DNA of 64,000 nt from Marivivens donghaensis. Lineage in GTDB: Bacteria > Pseudomonadota > Alphaproteobacteria > Rhodobacterales > Rhodobacteraceae. The notes below the pieces were generated by a model, which had not been told where the DNA came from, made no database searches, and was given only the letters and a program-made list of their open reading frames with translations. Within the stretch, counting starts at the first letter, position 1; each line of letters opens with the position of its first letter. Location of the stretch: positions 43,640-107,639 of the forward strand of contig NZ_JAATOP010000012.1 in NCBI RefSeq assembly GCF_011806565.1, read 5' to 3'. The translations under genes were made by a program, and so were the position numbers. This document shows positions 17,183 to 25,934 of this stretch, one piece after another.

Positions 17183-18211
17183 TTAATCGAGCGCGGCAAG
17201 GCCCTGAGCTTCGAACCGGTCGAGCTGGGCGACCTCGGCATCCGTCAGCGTGATACCCTCGGCCAGCGATTTTTCCCGCGCTTCGAACCGCCGCTGCGAG
17301 GGCAGGCGGGCGCCTTGCGCACCGATCGCACTGAGCAGCCGCTCGCCCTCGTCAATCGGATCACGACCCGAACGCGCGGCAAAAACGGCGGGGTCCATGG
17401 CAATGACCAGCGCGCCATGGCGAGGCAGCAGTGTGCCATTGGCGCCCGTGAATTCCAGCGCCTCCTTGCTCATCCGCTCGCCCAGCATCGCGCCCGCCAT
17501 CAGTTCGATCATCGTGGAAATGGCAGAGCCCTTGTGACCGCCGAAGGGCAGCATCGCGCCGTCCAAGGCGGCCTCGGGATCAGTGGTCGGGTTGCCGTCC
17601 TTATCAACCGCCCAACCTTTGGGCAGGGGCGTTCCGGCGCGGCGGTGAAGTTCGATTTCGCCCCGCGCCGCGACGCTGGTGGCGAAGTCGTAGACGTAGG
17701 GATTTTCGCCCTGACGCGGGTAGCCAAAGGCCATCGGGTTGGTGCCGAGCAGCGGCTCCGTCCCGCCGGCGGGGGCGACGAAGGCATAGCTGGGGCACAT
17801 GGAAAGGGATGCCAGCCCTTCGGCAGCCAGCAATTCCACCTCATGCCAGAGCGCCGAGAAGTGCAGACAATCCCGGATCACCAGCGCGGCGATGCCGGTC
17901 TCCTTGGCCCGCGCGACCAGCGCATCCTTGGCATGATCGAAGGCGGGATTGGCGAAACCGCCATGCGCCTCGACCTCGATCACTGCCTTGCCGCTGTCAT
18001 GCAGTTCGGGCTGCGCATCCGGCACGGCGAGGCCCGCCTGAACCGTCCGCAAACACCCTTCGATCCGGTAGATACCGTGCGATTTGCAGTGATCCCGCTC
18101 GCCATTGACGATCACCGTGGCGACAGATGCGGCGTTCTGCGGCGTGAGGCCGGCACCCGTGAAAATGCGGGTTACACGATCATGCAGGTCGGTCACGGAA
18201 ATGGTGGTCAT
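17183..18211 (-). CDS. Ldh family (malate/L-lactate-type) dehydrogenase
   Basis: NAD(P)-dependent oxidoreductase (342 aa) of the Ldh_2 family, which covers L-sulfolactate, ureidoglycolate, malate, 2,3-diketogulonate and delta1-piperideine-2-carboxylate dehydrogenases. Typical features are the N-terminal helical region, ...HFSALWHEVE, GTNPMAFGYPR and FGGHKGSAISTMIELMAGA segments. The ATG at 18211 is preceded by TTTGGAGCC. It is followed by the oxidase operon on the same strand but separated by 100 bp and probably not co-transcribed. The substrate cannot be settled; related enzymes act on 2-oxo/2-hydroxy acids or cyclic imino acids. Confidence 0.87.
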   Translation of the reverse strand: MTTISVTDLHDRVTRIFTGAGLTPQNAASVATVIVNGERDHCKSHGIYRIEGCLRTVQAGLAVPDAQPELHDSGKAVIEVEAHGGFANPAFDHAKDALVARAKETGIAALVIRDCLHFSALWHEVELLAAEGLASLSMCPSYAFVAPAGGTEPLLGTNPMAFGYPRQGENPYVYDFATSVAARGEIELHRRAGTPLPKGWAVDKDGNPTTDPEAALDGAMLPFGGHKGSAISTMIELMAGAMLGERMSKEALEFTGANGTLLPRHGALVIAMDPAVFAARSGRDPIDEGERLLSAIGAQGARLPSQRRFEAREKSLAEGITLTDAEVAQLDRFEAQGLAALD

Positions 18212-18364
18212 GGTGGCTCCAAAGGTGGTTCGGGCGCAGTGAAGCACAACGTGTCAGGGGCCGCAAATCCCCCTTAGGGTACTATTGATGATACTTGAGT
18301 TGAAGCCCGCACCAATAAGTGACATCTGATGTTACGAAAGGATCGTTTGACCGAAAGTACTCTT

Positions 18365-19753
18365 ATGACCGTCCCCGCCTCACGCACCCAATGGCTTGCC
18401 ATGGGGTTCCTCTGCCTTGGCAGCTTTATCAATCTGCTCGACGTCACCATTGTCACTGTCGTCTTGCCGCAAATACGCGCTGATCTGGGCGCGACCCCGA
18501 CCGAGCTTGAGTGGGTCGCCGCGATCTACGTTCTGGCGCTCGCCGCCGCGCTGCTCCCGATGGGGCGGTTCGGCGATATTTGGGGCCGCAAGCACCTGTT
18601 TGTTTGGGGTATGGCGGGGTTTACGGTCGCCTCTGCCGCCTGAGCGGGGGCGACGGGCATCACCATGCTGATAGGCGCACGCCTCGCGCATGGGGTGTTC
18701 GCTGCGATGATGGTGCCGCAGGTTCTTGCGATCCTGAATGTGACCTTCCCGCCCGAGCAAAAGACCCGCGTGTTCGGCATATTTGGCGCGGTTTCGAGCC
18801 TTGCCTCCGTCGCTGGCCCCGTGCTTGGCGGCGGCTTGATTGCGCTTGATCCCTGGGGGCTGGACTGGCGCGCGATTTTCATCGTGAACGTACCCTTGGG
18901 GCTGGTTGCCATCGTCGGCGCAGCGCTGACAATCCCGCCGGCAGAGGCCGCCTCGCGCAAGGTCGACTGGATCGGCACGGGGCTCTTCGCGCTGACCACG
19001 GTCTGCCTCATTCTGCCGCTGATCGAAGGGCGGACCATTGGATGGCCTTGGCCGATCATCGCGCTTCTGGTGGCGTCGCTCCCCTTGGCGGCGCTGACAG
19101 CACTTTACATGCGACGGCGCGACCGCAACGGCCAAGCCGTACTTATTCCCGCCGTTCTGGTGCAGAACACGTCATTCATGCGGGGCCTCGGGCAGATCGT
19201 GATCGTTTTCTCGGGCGTTCCGGGATTCTTCCTCGTGCTCACGATCTACTTGCAGTCCGCCCTCGACCTAACCCCGCTGCAAAGCGGCTTCGCCACGGCA
19301 GCGTTTCCTGCGGGCGTTATGGCCGCGTCGATGTCGGCATCACGGCTCAACGGTTGGCCGTTGTACCGGCGGATCGGCTTCGGAGCTGGGCTGCTTGCCT
19401 CCGGCATGGTGCTGACCGCCACGGTCCTGTCGCACGTCGGCGCGGGGGTCATGCCGTGGCATCTCACCCTCCCGCTGGCGATTTGCGGGCTTGGCATGGG
19501 CACGGCTGTTGTCGCGCTGTTCCAGTCGGTCATGGCCGCCGCACCAGCATCGGAATCCGGAGCCGCATCGGGCGCCATGCAGGCATTCCAGCAAGTCGGC
19601 GCGGCGCTAGGGATTGCCGTGATTTCAGCCATTTACTTCGGCTTCTCAGCGACGGGCGATACGCTGCACGCGATCCTTTTGGCCTGCCTTTACCCCGTGA
19701 TCGTCTTCACGCTCCTCGGTGTGGTCACGCTGCGCAAAAAGGCTATAGCTTGA
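18365..19753 (+). pseudogene. DHA2-type MFS transporter interrupted by one in-frame TGA
   Basis: Drug:H+ antiporter-like major facilitator (EmrB/DHA2 class), about 462 codons. The first part contains LDVTIVTVVLPQIRADLG and MGRFGDIWGRKHLF (motif A, loop 2-3), ends at ...FTVASAA and is cut by TGA at 18641-18643. The same frame resumes at once with AGATGITMLIGARLAHG and runs intact to 19753, so a single nonsense change (probably from TGC or TGT, since Cys is common there) explains the break. No frameshift is visible. An internal ATG at 18665 could start a C-terminal fragment lacking the first helices. If not a sequencing error, the pump is inactive. Confidence 0.8.
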
Positions 19754-19755
19754 TC

Positions 19756-19863
19756 ATGGCCAAGAGGGCAATTGCTGCGCAGCCCGATCTGTCGCTCATC
19801 AGCCGCTACTTCGGCGGCTTTGCCAAACTGCTGGCTAACGGGCTGCCGATCAGGGAGATATAG
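19756..19863 (+). CDS. Possible 35-residue protein after the MFS gene
   Basis: An ATG three bases after the MFS stop opens a frame of 35 codons (MAKRAIAAQP at the start, GFAKLLANGLPIREI at the end) that overlaps the 3' end of the convergent ABC-F gene by 14 bp. It has no recognised motif and no clear ribosome-binding site. It may be a remnant or chance frame. Confidence 0.2.
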   Translation: MAKRAIAAQPDLSLISRYFGGFAKLLANGLPIREI

Positions 19864-21436
19864 GGCCTAGCACGACGGTCCGGTTTGGCGCGAGCCGATG
19901 GATGAAGGCCGCGTCATGGCTGATGGCGAGCACGGCGCCGTCGTAAGCGGCCAGCGCGGCCTCTAGCGCTTCGAGACCCGCGAGATCAAGGTGATTTGTC
20001 GGTTCGTCAAGGATCAGAAGTTGCGGAGGCGGGGTGCCGCCCAGAACGCAGGCCAAGCCCGCACGCAGCCGCTCTCCGCCGCTGAATTCGCCCGCATCGC
20101 GCAAGGCATCGTCCGCGCGAAACCCGAAGCGGGCCAGCGCGGCGTGCGCGTCTTGCGTGGTTGCACCCGAATGACGTGCGAGGAAGGTATCGCGCAGGCT
20201 TTGCCCGTGTTCAATCACATCGAGATGCTGGTCCAGCAGCGCCCAACCAACATGCATTCGGACCTCTCCCGAGGTCGGAGGCATCTGCCCCGTGATCAGC
20301 TTCACAAGCGTCGTTTTCCCGCTGCCGTTAGGGCCGGACACGACGATGCGCTGCGGGCCGGTGATGGTCAGAGAAAGTTTTCCGATCACTGGCTTATCTG
20401 GCATGTAGCTCGCGCTGACATCGCGCAGGGTCAGCACCGTTTTGTCGGCGGGCATGGCGGTGGAGGCGACATCCATATTGATGGGTGTCAGCACTTCGAC
20501 CTTCTGGCGAGCGGCTGTCAACGCATCCTCGGCCTCGGCCCGGCGCACGTTGCGAAGGCGAATGCCTGCGCTGGCGGAGGCTTCGGCGCGGTTCTTTTCA
20601 AAGTCGTGGAACATCTTCGGCTGACTGCCGCCCACGCGGGATTTGCGGCCAGCGGCATCTTTGCGCGCCTTGCGCTCAGCCGCCTCGCGGGCGCGCAGGG
20701 CGGTGTCGTCCCGCACCTTTTCCGCGTGGGCCAAGGCGCTTTCGGCAGCTGCAAGCTCGTTCTCTTTCAGAGCGCGGTAGGCGCTGTAGTTGCCGCCATA
20801 GCGGGACGCGCCGAGCGAGGTCAGCTCGACAATCGCGTCCATTTTTTCCAGCAGTTCCCGGTCATGGCTGACGACAACCGCCGCACCTTTCCAACTGCCC
20901 AGCAGGTCGATCACAAGACAACGCCCCGCACGGTCGAGGTTATTCGTCGGCTCGTCCATCAGCAGGATATCGGGCTGCGCGAAAACAACCGCCGCCAAAG
21001 CCGCCCGCGTCTGTTGCCCGCCCGAAAGGCTTGCGAGCGGCGTCATGAGGTCAGCGTCAAGCCCGCAGCGGGTGAGGGCGGCGGCCATCCTGTCCGGAAG
21101 CGTCCAATCGGCCTCTGCGATGTCTTCGGCCGTGGCGACGCCATTTTCGGCGCGGTCCAGAACGGCCAGAGCGGGGCGCACGTCGAACAGGTCAGCGATG
21201 GCCACGTCAGGATCGTGGATCTGCCGCATCATTGCCAGCGTGCCGCTGACCGTCACCTGACCAGAGGGCGGCGCAATCAGACCCGCGGCAAGCCGCAAAA
21301 GCGTGCTCTTTCCCGCGCCATTACGCCCGACAACGCCGGTGCGCTCGGTACCAAAGGTCAGATCAAGGTCGGTGAAAAGCGGAGAGCCGTCAGGTTTGGA
21401 CCAAGACAGGCGGCTGAGGGAAATAGAGGCGGGCAT
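19850..21436 (-). CDS. ABC-F family ATP-binding protein
   Basis: Soluble protein (528 aa) with two ABC ATPase domains and no membrane part: the ABC-F type that acts on ribosomes. First domain: Walker A GRNGAGKST (37-45), signature LSGGQQTR, Walker B ILLMDEPTNNLDRAG. Second: GPNGSGKTT, FSGGERLRAG and LLILDEPTNHLDLAGLEAL. A charged, arginine-rich linker (about 215-300) joins them. It is closest in layout to Uup/YheS-like translation factors; some members give resistance to ribosome-binding antibiotics. The start ATG at 21436 is preferred over an upstream frame. Single gene, converging on the broken MFS pump. Confidence 0.9.
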   Translation of the reverse strand: MPASISLSRLSWSKPDGSPLFTDLDLTFGTERTGVVGRNGAGKSTLLRLAAGLIAPPSGQVTVSGTLAMMRQIHDPDVAIADLFDVRPALAVLDRAENGVATAEDIAEADWTLPDRMAAALTRCGLDADLMTPLASLSGGQQTRAALAAVVFAQPDILLMDEPTNNLDRAGRCLVIDLLGSWKGAAVVVSHDRELLEKMDAIVELTSLGASRYGGNYSAYRALKENELAAAESALAHAEKVRDDTALRAREAAERKARKDAAGRKSRVGGSQPKMFHDFEKNRAEASASAGIRLRNVRRAEAEDALTAARQKVEVLTPINMDVASTAMPADKTVLTLRDVSASYMPDKPVIGKLSLTITGPQRIVVSGPNGSGKTTLVKLITGQMPPTSGEVRMHVGWALLDQHLDVIEHGQSLRDTFLARHSGATTQDAHAALARFGFRADDALRDAGEFSGGERLRAGLACVLGGTPPPQLLILDEPTNHLDLAGLEALEAALAAYDGAVLAISHDAAFIHRLAPNRTVVLGPISP

Positions 21437-21608
21437 GAGGCATAATTTCTCGCTGCGAAACACGATAGGCGAATGCGGCGAGAGAATTGTTCATGGCGTG
21501 GAGCCTCCTGCGGTCTATAGGTTTAGTATGGAGATTGTTGGCACGGATCGCAAGAATAGCGTCAGCCTGTTGCGGCCAACGCAATATCCTATAATCTGTC
21601 TTATGTTG

Positions 21609-22664
21609 TTAAACTCCGTACCGCAGGTAGCTCACGATGGTCTCTGACAGCTCGGCATGGATGTCCGCGCGCGAGCGGCCTCCGGCGTCGTCGCACAGCG
21701 GGTCCGGCTCGCCCTCTTTTTCGAGGATACGCGGCCCCGCGGGCTTACACTCGGCCAAGAAGCTGAAATGCGTGGAGTCCGAAACGAGGCGATAGTCAGC
21801 CTGCGGGATCAGAGGCGCGGCATGGCTCGCATCGACGCCGCTCGGGATGGTGCCTTCATCGTCGAGGTTGAGCACCAGCATCGGAATGTCGATCTCGGTC
21901 AGGCTGTTATCGGTCAACGTGCCAACGATACCCGGATCGACGACCACCGCCGACCCAATGCGCGGATCGCGCAAATCCTGCCCTGCGGGCGACAGGTCAA
22001 AGCTGTGAAGGTCGATGCCGAAATGGGCGAGAAACGCGCAGTCGGACATGCCGTGATCGGTGCCGTCGCAGAACCGCGCCAGCTTCTCTGGATCGACGCG
22101 CGCACCGCTGAGCGCCATGGCGGTGTAGCCGCCGGCGGAGAAGCCCAGAACGGAGATGCGGGTCGGGTCGATATAGGGATAAGCGTCCGAGCCTGTGACC
22201 TCGTCCAGAACGGCAGACACATCGGCGGGGCGTTCCCAGACCCGCACGGCAGCCTCGGCCGAGGCATCGCCCGTCGTGGTGCCAGGATGGTTCGGCAGGA
22301 TCACGACAAATCCGGCCTGCGCGAGTTCGGAAGCGATCCAGCCGAACTGACCGGCATTGCCGCCTGCACCGTGCGAGATGATCACGGCGGGAAATTGGCC
22401 GTCCTTGCGCGGTGCGTCACGACCAGCAGGCGTGCCATGGAAAACGCCGTTGCCGCCGACGGTCACGGCGCGTCCACCCGGCGTTGCAGGATACCAAATA
22501 TGAAATTTAACATCGCGGTCACGCACGGGCGCATAGGCGCTGCCATAGGTGATGCCCGCAGTGCCGCCATAGGCGGGGCGGGTCAGTTCGTAGCCGCCCC
22601 AGCCGCATAGCGCGAGACCTGCGGTGCAGGCGGTGATCTGTAGGAATGTTTTGAGCTTCGACAT
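21609..22664 (-). CDS. Alpha/beta hydrolase (dienelactone/PAF-acetylhydrolase-like), membrane-anchored
   Basis: Hydrolase of 351 aa with an N-terminal hydrophobic anchor or signal (about 7-24, MSKLKTFLQITACTAGLAL). The nucleophile elbow is GFSAGGY (Ser176); an oxyanion-type SHGAGG segment lies at 98-103. Acid and histidine of the triad probably lie in VLNLDDEGTIPSG and the later DSTHFSF segment. The start has GGAGAG upstream. It faces an AraC-type regulator across ~140 bp, which probably controls it. Lipoprotein-like cysteines at 13 and 20 are not in lipobox context. Substrate unknown. Confidence 0.85.
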   Translation of the reverse strand: MSKLKTFLQITACTAGLALCGWGGYELTRPAYGGTAGITYGSAYAPVRDRDVKFHIWYPATPGGRAVTVGGNGVFHGTPAGRDAPRKDGQFPAVIISHGAGGNAGQFGWIASELAQAGFVVILPNHPGTTTGDASAEAAVRVWERPADVSAVLDEVTGSDAYPYIDPTRISVLGFSAGGYTAMALSGARVDPEKLARFCDGTDHGMSDCAFLAHFGIDLHSFDLSPAGQDLRDPRIGSAVVVDPGIVGTLTDNSLTEIDIPMLVLNLDDEGTIPSGVDASHAAPLIPQADYRLVSDSTHFSFLAECKPAGPRILEKEGEPDPLCDDAGGRSRADIHAELSETIVSYLRYGV

Positions 22665-22806
22665 CGGTTCTCTCCGGTTGGGTGTGTTGATGTCGATCGG
22701 TGTGCCAACCACTCGGAAATGCTGCGCCCTAAAACGCGTTTCAGGTCGCTCAGGATCGCGTTTAAGGTTATGAACAGCCTGAATTTACCGAGTGAAACGT
22801 CCGCCG

Positions 22807-23802
22807 ATGTTATTTGTCCCTCTGCCCTTGTTCGCGTCGCTCCTGCTGGTTCTGGCATTGGTCCGTTTCTGCCTGTCACGGGAAATGCGCGTGCGCGCCC
22901 ATCAGCTTTTCGCGCTGCTGGTGGCGCTCTACGCGCTGCAAACGCTGCTTGCCTCGCTCCGCTGGGGATATGAGGTCGAACGGGCAGCGAAAGGCATGAT
23001 CCTGATGGCGCCGCTGTTGCCGGTCATCGCCTATCTGGCCTACCGCGCACTCTCGGGCCCGATCGCTGTTTGGCCGCTGGCGTTGGTGGTGCTCAACTGG
23101 CTGGTCTATGCCATCGCACCGGAGTTTTCGGACGCGGCGATCCTGATGACCTATATCGGGTTCGGCGGTCTGCTTCTGAGGCTCGGCAGCAAAGGCATTG
23201 CGCAGGTTGCGCTCTCCGCGATCAACGATGCTGCCGACATCCGCATCGCGATTTACGTGACAGGAGGCGCCCTGATCGCTTCGGGCCTGACGGACATCTA
23301 CATCATCTATGATTTCGTGCGGAACGACGGACAGACGGCTCCGGTCATCATTACCTTCGTGCAGACGGCGTTCGTTCTGGCCATCGGAATTTCCGGCGTG
23401 GTCGGGCGGTCGACCGCTACCGCATCCGAGGAAACGCAGGAGCCCGCTCCTGCCCCGCAAGCCACGCTTGCCGACAGCGAGATCGTCGAACAGCTCGAAC
23501 GCCTGTTCGAGGCCGAGCATTTGCATCGGAACGAAGACCTGAGCCTGCGCCGACTGGCCCGCAAAATCGGCGTGCCGGACAGGCAAGTCTCGAACGCCAT
23601 CAATCGCGTGCGCGGGGTCAGCGTGTCCCAGTTCGTGAACGGCTTCCGCATTCAGGAGGCATGCGATCTACTGCGGGACACGGACCGCACCGTGCTGGAT
23701 ATTTCGCTGGCCTCGGGTTTTGCCTCGAAATCGAACTTCAACCGCGAATTCGCGCGCATGACGGGGAAAAGCCCGACGCAGTGGCGACAGGGCCAGTCAT
23801 AA
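22807..23802 (+). CDS. AraC family regulator with N-terminal membrane domain
   Basis: Regulator of about 331 aa in which the first ~200 residues are highly hydrophobic (roughly six to seven membrane helices from LPLFASLLLVLALV to TFVQTAFVLAIGISGVVG), followed by a Pro/Ala-rich linker and a C-terminal AraC DNA-binding domain (about 235-331) with LSLRRLARKIGVPDRQVSNAI and the second HTH ISLASGFASKSNFNREF. Such membrane-bound AraC proteins sense envelope or extracellular signals directly. Start could be ATG 22807 or GTG 22792; neither has a strong ribosome-binding site. It faces the alpha/beta hydrolase gene, its likely target. Confidence 0.87.
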   Translation: MLFVPLPLFASLLLVLALVRFCLSREMRVRAHQLFALLVALYALQTLLASLRWGYEVERAAKGMILMAPLLPVIAYLAYRALSGPIAVWPLALVVLNWLVYAIAPEFSDAAILMTYIGFGGLLLRLGSKGIAQVALSAINDAADIRIAIYVTGGALIASGLTDIYIIYDFVRNDGQTAPVIITFVQTAFVLAIGISGVVGRSTATASEETQEPAPAPQATLADSEIVEQLERLFEAEHLHRNEDLSLRRLARKIGVPDRQVSNAINRVRGVSVSQFVNGFRIQEACDLLRDTDRTVLDISLASGFASKSNFNREFARMTGKSPTQWRQGQS

Positions 23803-23803
23803 C

Positions 23804-24499
23804 TTACTCCGCCGCGCCGATCGTCAGCTCCACCGGCTCCAGCCCGTCGATGCCGCCAGTGATGGTTTCGCCCGCCACCACGGGCCCGACGCCTTCGGGG
23901 GTTCCCGTCAGGATCACATCGCCGGGGCGGAGGTGGTAGTATTTCGACAGGTCCGCGATGATGGCAGCAACATCGTGGATCATGAGGTCCAGCGTGCTGT
24001 CCTGCCGCTGCACGCCGTCCACCTCAAGGTGGATGCGCTGGCTGCCGACTGCGAAATCATCCGCTTTGGTGATCGAGGCAAAGATGGTGGAGTTCTCGAA
24101 ATCCTTTGACGCGTCCCACGGGCGGCGTTTGGCCTTGGCGTCCGCCTGAATATCGCGCCGCGTCATGTCCAGCGCGCAGCAGTAGCCGTAGACCACTTGC
24201 AGGGCATCCTCTTTTGCGACGCGGAACGCGGGCGCGCCGATGACGAAGGCCAGTTCCATCTCGTAGTGATAGTCCGCTGTGCCCGCAGGATAAGGCACCT
24301 CGGCGCCCGTCATCGCGGCGGTCGTCGGCGATTTGGTGAAATAGAACGGCGCCTCGCGGTCAACCTTCGCGCCCATCTCGGCAGCGTGCGCGGCGTAGTT
24401 GCGGCCCACGCAGAAGATGCGGCCGATGGGGTATTCTGCCGCCTCGCCCTTGACCGGAATAGTCGGATTGGCGGGGAGCGTGAACAAAGTGGCGGGCAT
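23804..24499 (-). CDS. Fumarylacetoacetate hydrolase family protein
   Basis: FAH-fold enzyme (231 aa) of the acylpyruvase/FAHD1-like group that cleaves C-C bonds or decarboxylates beta-keto acids. Metal-binding acids are seen in YHYEMELAFVIG (two Glu) and CCALDMTRRD (Asp), and the N-terminal GRIFCVGRNYAAHAAEMG is the usual FAHD start. ILTGTPEGVGPV is the conserved C-terminal loop. It converges on the AraC gene with only one base between stops. Substrate (acylpyruvate, fumarylpyruvate or oxaloacetate) is not decided by sequence. Confidence 0.9.
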   Translation of the reverse strand: MPATLFTLPANPTIPVKGEAAEYPIGRIFCVGRNYAAHAAEMGAKVDREAPFYFTKSPTTAAMTGAEVPYPAGTADYHYEMELAFVIGAPAFRVAKEDALQVVYGYCCALDMTRRDIQADAKAKRRPWDASKDFENSTIFASITKADDFAVGSQRIHLEVDGVQRQDSTLDLMIHDVAAIIADLSKYYHLRPGDVILTGTPEGVGPVVAGETITGGIDGLEPVELTIGAAE

Positions 24500-24634
24500 C
24501 GGCGGCGGTCCTTCCGGGGTGTTTCGGCGTCAGCCTAACGTGCCGCCGCGCGGGTGCAAGGGCCGCTACAAATGCAGGTTTTCATGGGAGGACGATCGGA
24601 GTACACAAGCCGCCATTCCAGCGAGATTGATACC

Positions 24635-25903
24635 GTGACCCCAGCCGCCGCCCGCCTGCAAGCCATCCTTGATCTGTTCACCGCCACCGAGGCCGAGCGC
24701 CGCCCCGTGGATGCGGTCACCTCCGCTTGGCTGCGCGGTCGCCGCGATATCGGAGACGAGGATCGCGGCACCATTCTGGACACGCTTTACGACCTGCTGC
24801 GCCACCGCGCCCGCCTGACATGGTGGCTGGAGAAATTCGGCCGCGAGGCCAATGCACGCAACCAGTTCCTCGCTTGGTTGGTGCTGGCCGAACGCCGTCC
24901 CGCCGAAGAGATCAAGCGCCTGCTGGGTGAAGAGCCGCAGGACGGGTCGCTGTTGAACAAACTCCACGGTCACACCATCGAACACCCCGAAATGCCCGAG
25001 GCCGTGCTGCTCGAATGCCCCGCATGGGCCGAACCGTCGCTACGCGCGCGTTTCGGGGATCGCTTTGCGCCCGAGATGAACGCGCTCCTGACGCCCCCGC
25101 CCTTCGATCTGCGGGTCAACCCGATCAAGGCCACGCGCGAGGGCGCGCTGAAGCAACTGGCGAAACTGGGACTGCCTGCCGAGCCGACGCCGCTCGCCCC
25201 GCATGGCATCCGCTTGGCCGAGAAATTCGCGCTGTCCCGTCTGCCCGCGCTGAAAACGGGCGAGGTCGAAATTCAGGACGAGGGCTCGCAGCTTGTCGCG
25301 CAACTCGTGGACGCCCAGCCCGGTGACCGCGTGGTCGATTTCTGCGCCGGCGCGGGCGGCAAGACGCTCGCGATGGCCGCGCAGATGAACAACAAAGGCC
25401 GGATCATTGCCTGCGACGTGAACGAAGGCCGCCTGAAGCGCTGCTCCGAACGCGTCCGCAACGCGGGGATGCACAACGTGGAGACAAAGCTCCTCGGCTC
25501 GGAATCCGACAAGTGGGTGAAGCGCAAGAAGCTCGGCTTTGACCGCGTTCTGATCGACGCGCCGTGCAGCGGCACGGGCACGTGGCGGCGCAACCCCGAT
25601 ACCCGTTGGCGCGACGAAGGGGGCCTCGAACATCTGACCGCCCTGCAATCGCGCATCCTCGCCAGCGCCGCGCGTCTGGTGAAGGAAGGCGGGCGTCTGG
25701 TCTATGCGACCTGCTCCATGCTGCCCGAAGAAAACGAAGCGCAGGTCGAGGCTTTCCTCAAAGCCTTCCCCGCGTTCAAGCTGGTCCCGCTGGCCGAGGT
25801 TGCGCCCGATCTGCCGCAGACGGGCGACTACCTGTCGCTAACGCCTGCGCAGCATGACACGGACGGCTTCTTTGCCGCCGTGATGACCCGTACCCCCGCA
25901 TAA
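24635..25903 (+). CDS. RsmB/NOP family RNA cytosine-5 methyltransferase
   Basis: SAM-dependent rRNA m5C methyltransferase (about 422 aa). An N-terminal NusB-like helical region (about 1-130) precedes the Fmu catalytic domain. The SAM motif is DFCAGAGGKTLAM; the two catalytic cysteines occur in DAPCSGTGTWRRNPDTRW and YATCSMLPEENEAQ. The frame is open further upstream to 24554, but the homologous N-terminus (TPAARLQAILD-like) fits the GTG at 24635; ATG codons at 24572 and 24584 are alternatives. It belongs to the RsmB group common in alphaproteobacteria. It ends at a bidirectional terminator shared with ygiQ. Confidence 0.9.
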   Translation: MTPAAARLQAILDLFTATEAERRPVDAVTSAWLRGRRDIGDEDRGTILDTLYDLLRHRARLTWWLEKFGREANARNQFLAWLVLAERRPAEEIKRLLGEEPQDGSLLNKLHGHTIEHPEMPEAVLLECPAWAEPSLRARFGDRFAPEMNALLTPPPFDLRVNPIKATREGALKQLAKLGLPAEPTPLAPHGIRLAEKFALSRLPALKTGEVEIQDEGSQLVAQLVDAQPGDRVVDFCAGAGGKTLAMAAQMNNKGRIIACDVNEGRLKRCSERVRNAGMHNVETKLLGSESDKWVKRKKLGFDRVLIDAPCSGTGTWRRNPDTRWRDEGGLEHLTALQSRILASAARLVKEGGRLVYATCSMLPEENEAQVEAFLKAFPAFKLVPLAEVAPDLPQTGDYLSLTPAQHDTDGFFAAVMTRTPA

Positions 25904-25907
25904 AAGA

Positions 25908-25929
25908 AAATCGGGCCGAAGCCCGATTT
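25908..25929. terminator. Bidirectional terminator between rsmB-like gene and ygiQ
   Basis: A perfect 9-bp stem (AAATCGGGC / GCCCGATTT) with a CGAA loop lies between two converging stop codons. A-rich and T-rich flanks on both sides let it act on both transcripts. Confidence 0.85.
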
Positions 25930-25934
25930 CCTCA

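Noticed and set aside
18641..18643. TGA in the MFS gene as a selenocysteine codon
   Set aside because: No selenocysteine member of this family is known to me, and no convincing hairpin follows the TGA; a nonsense change is simpler.
24554..24634. N-terminal extension of the RsmB-like protein
   Set aside because: The residues before the GTG at 24635 are not family-like and the frame is open only by chance; internal ATGs at 24572 and 24584 remain possible.
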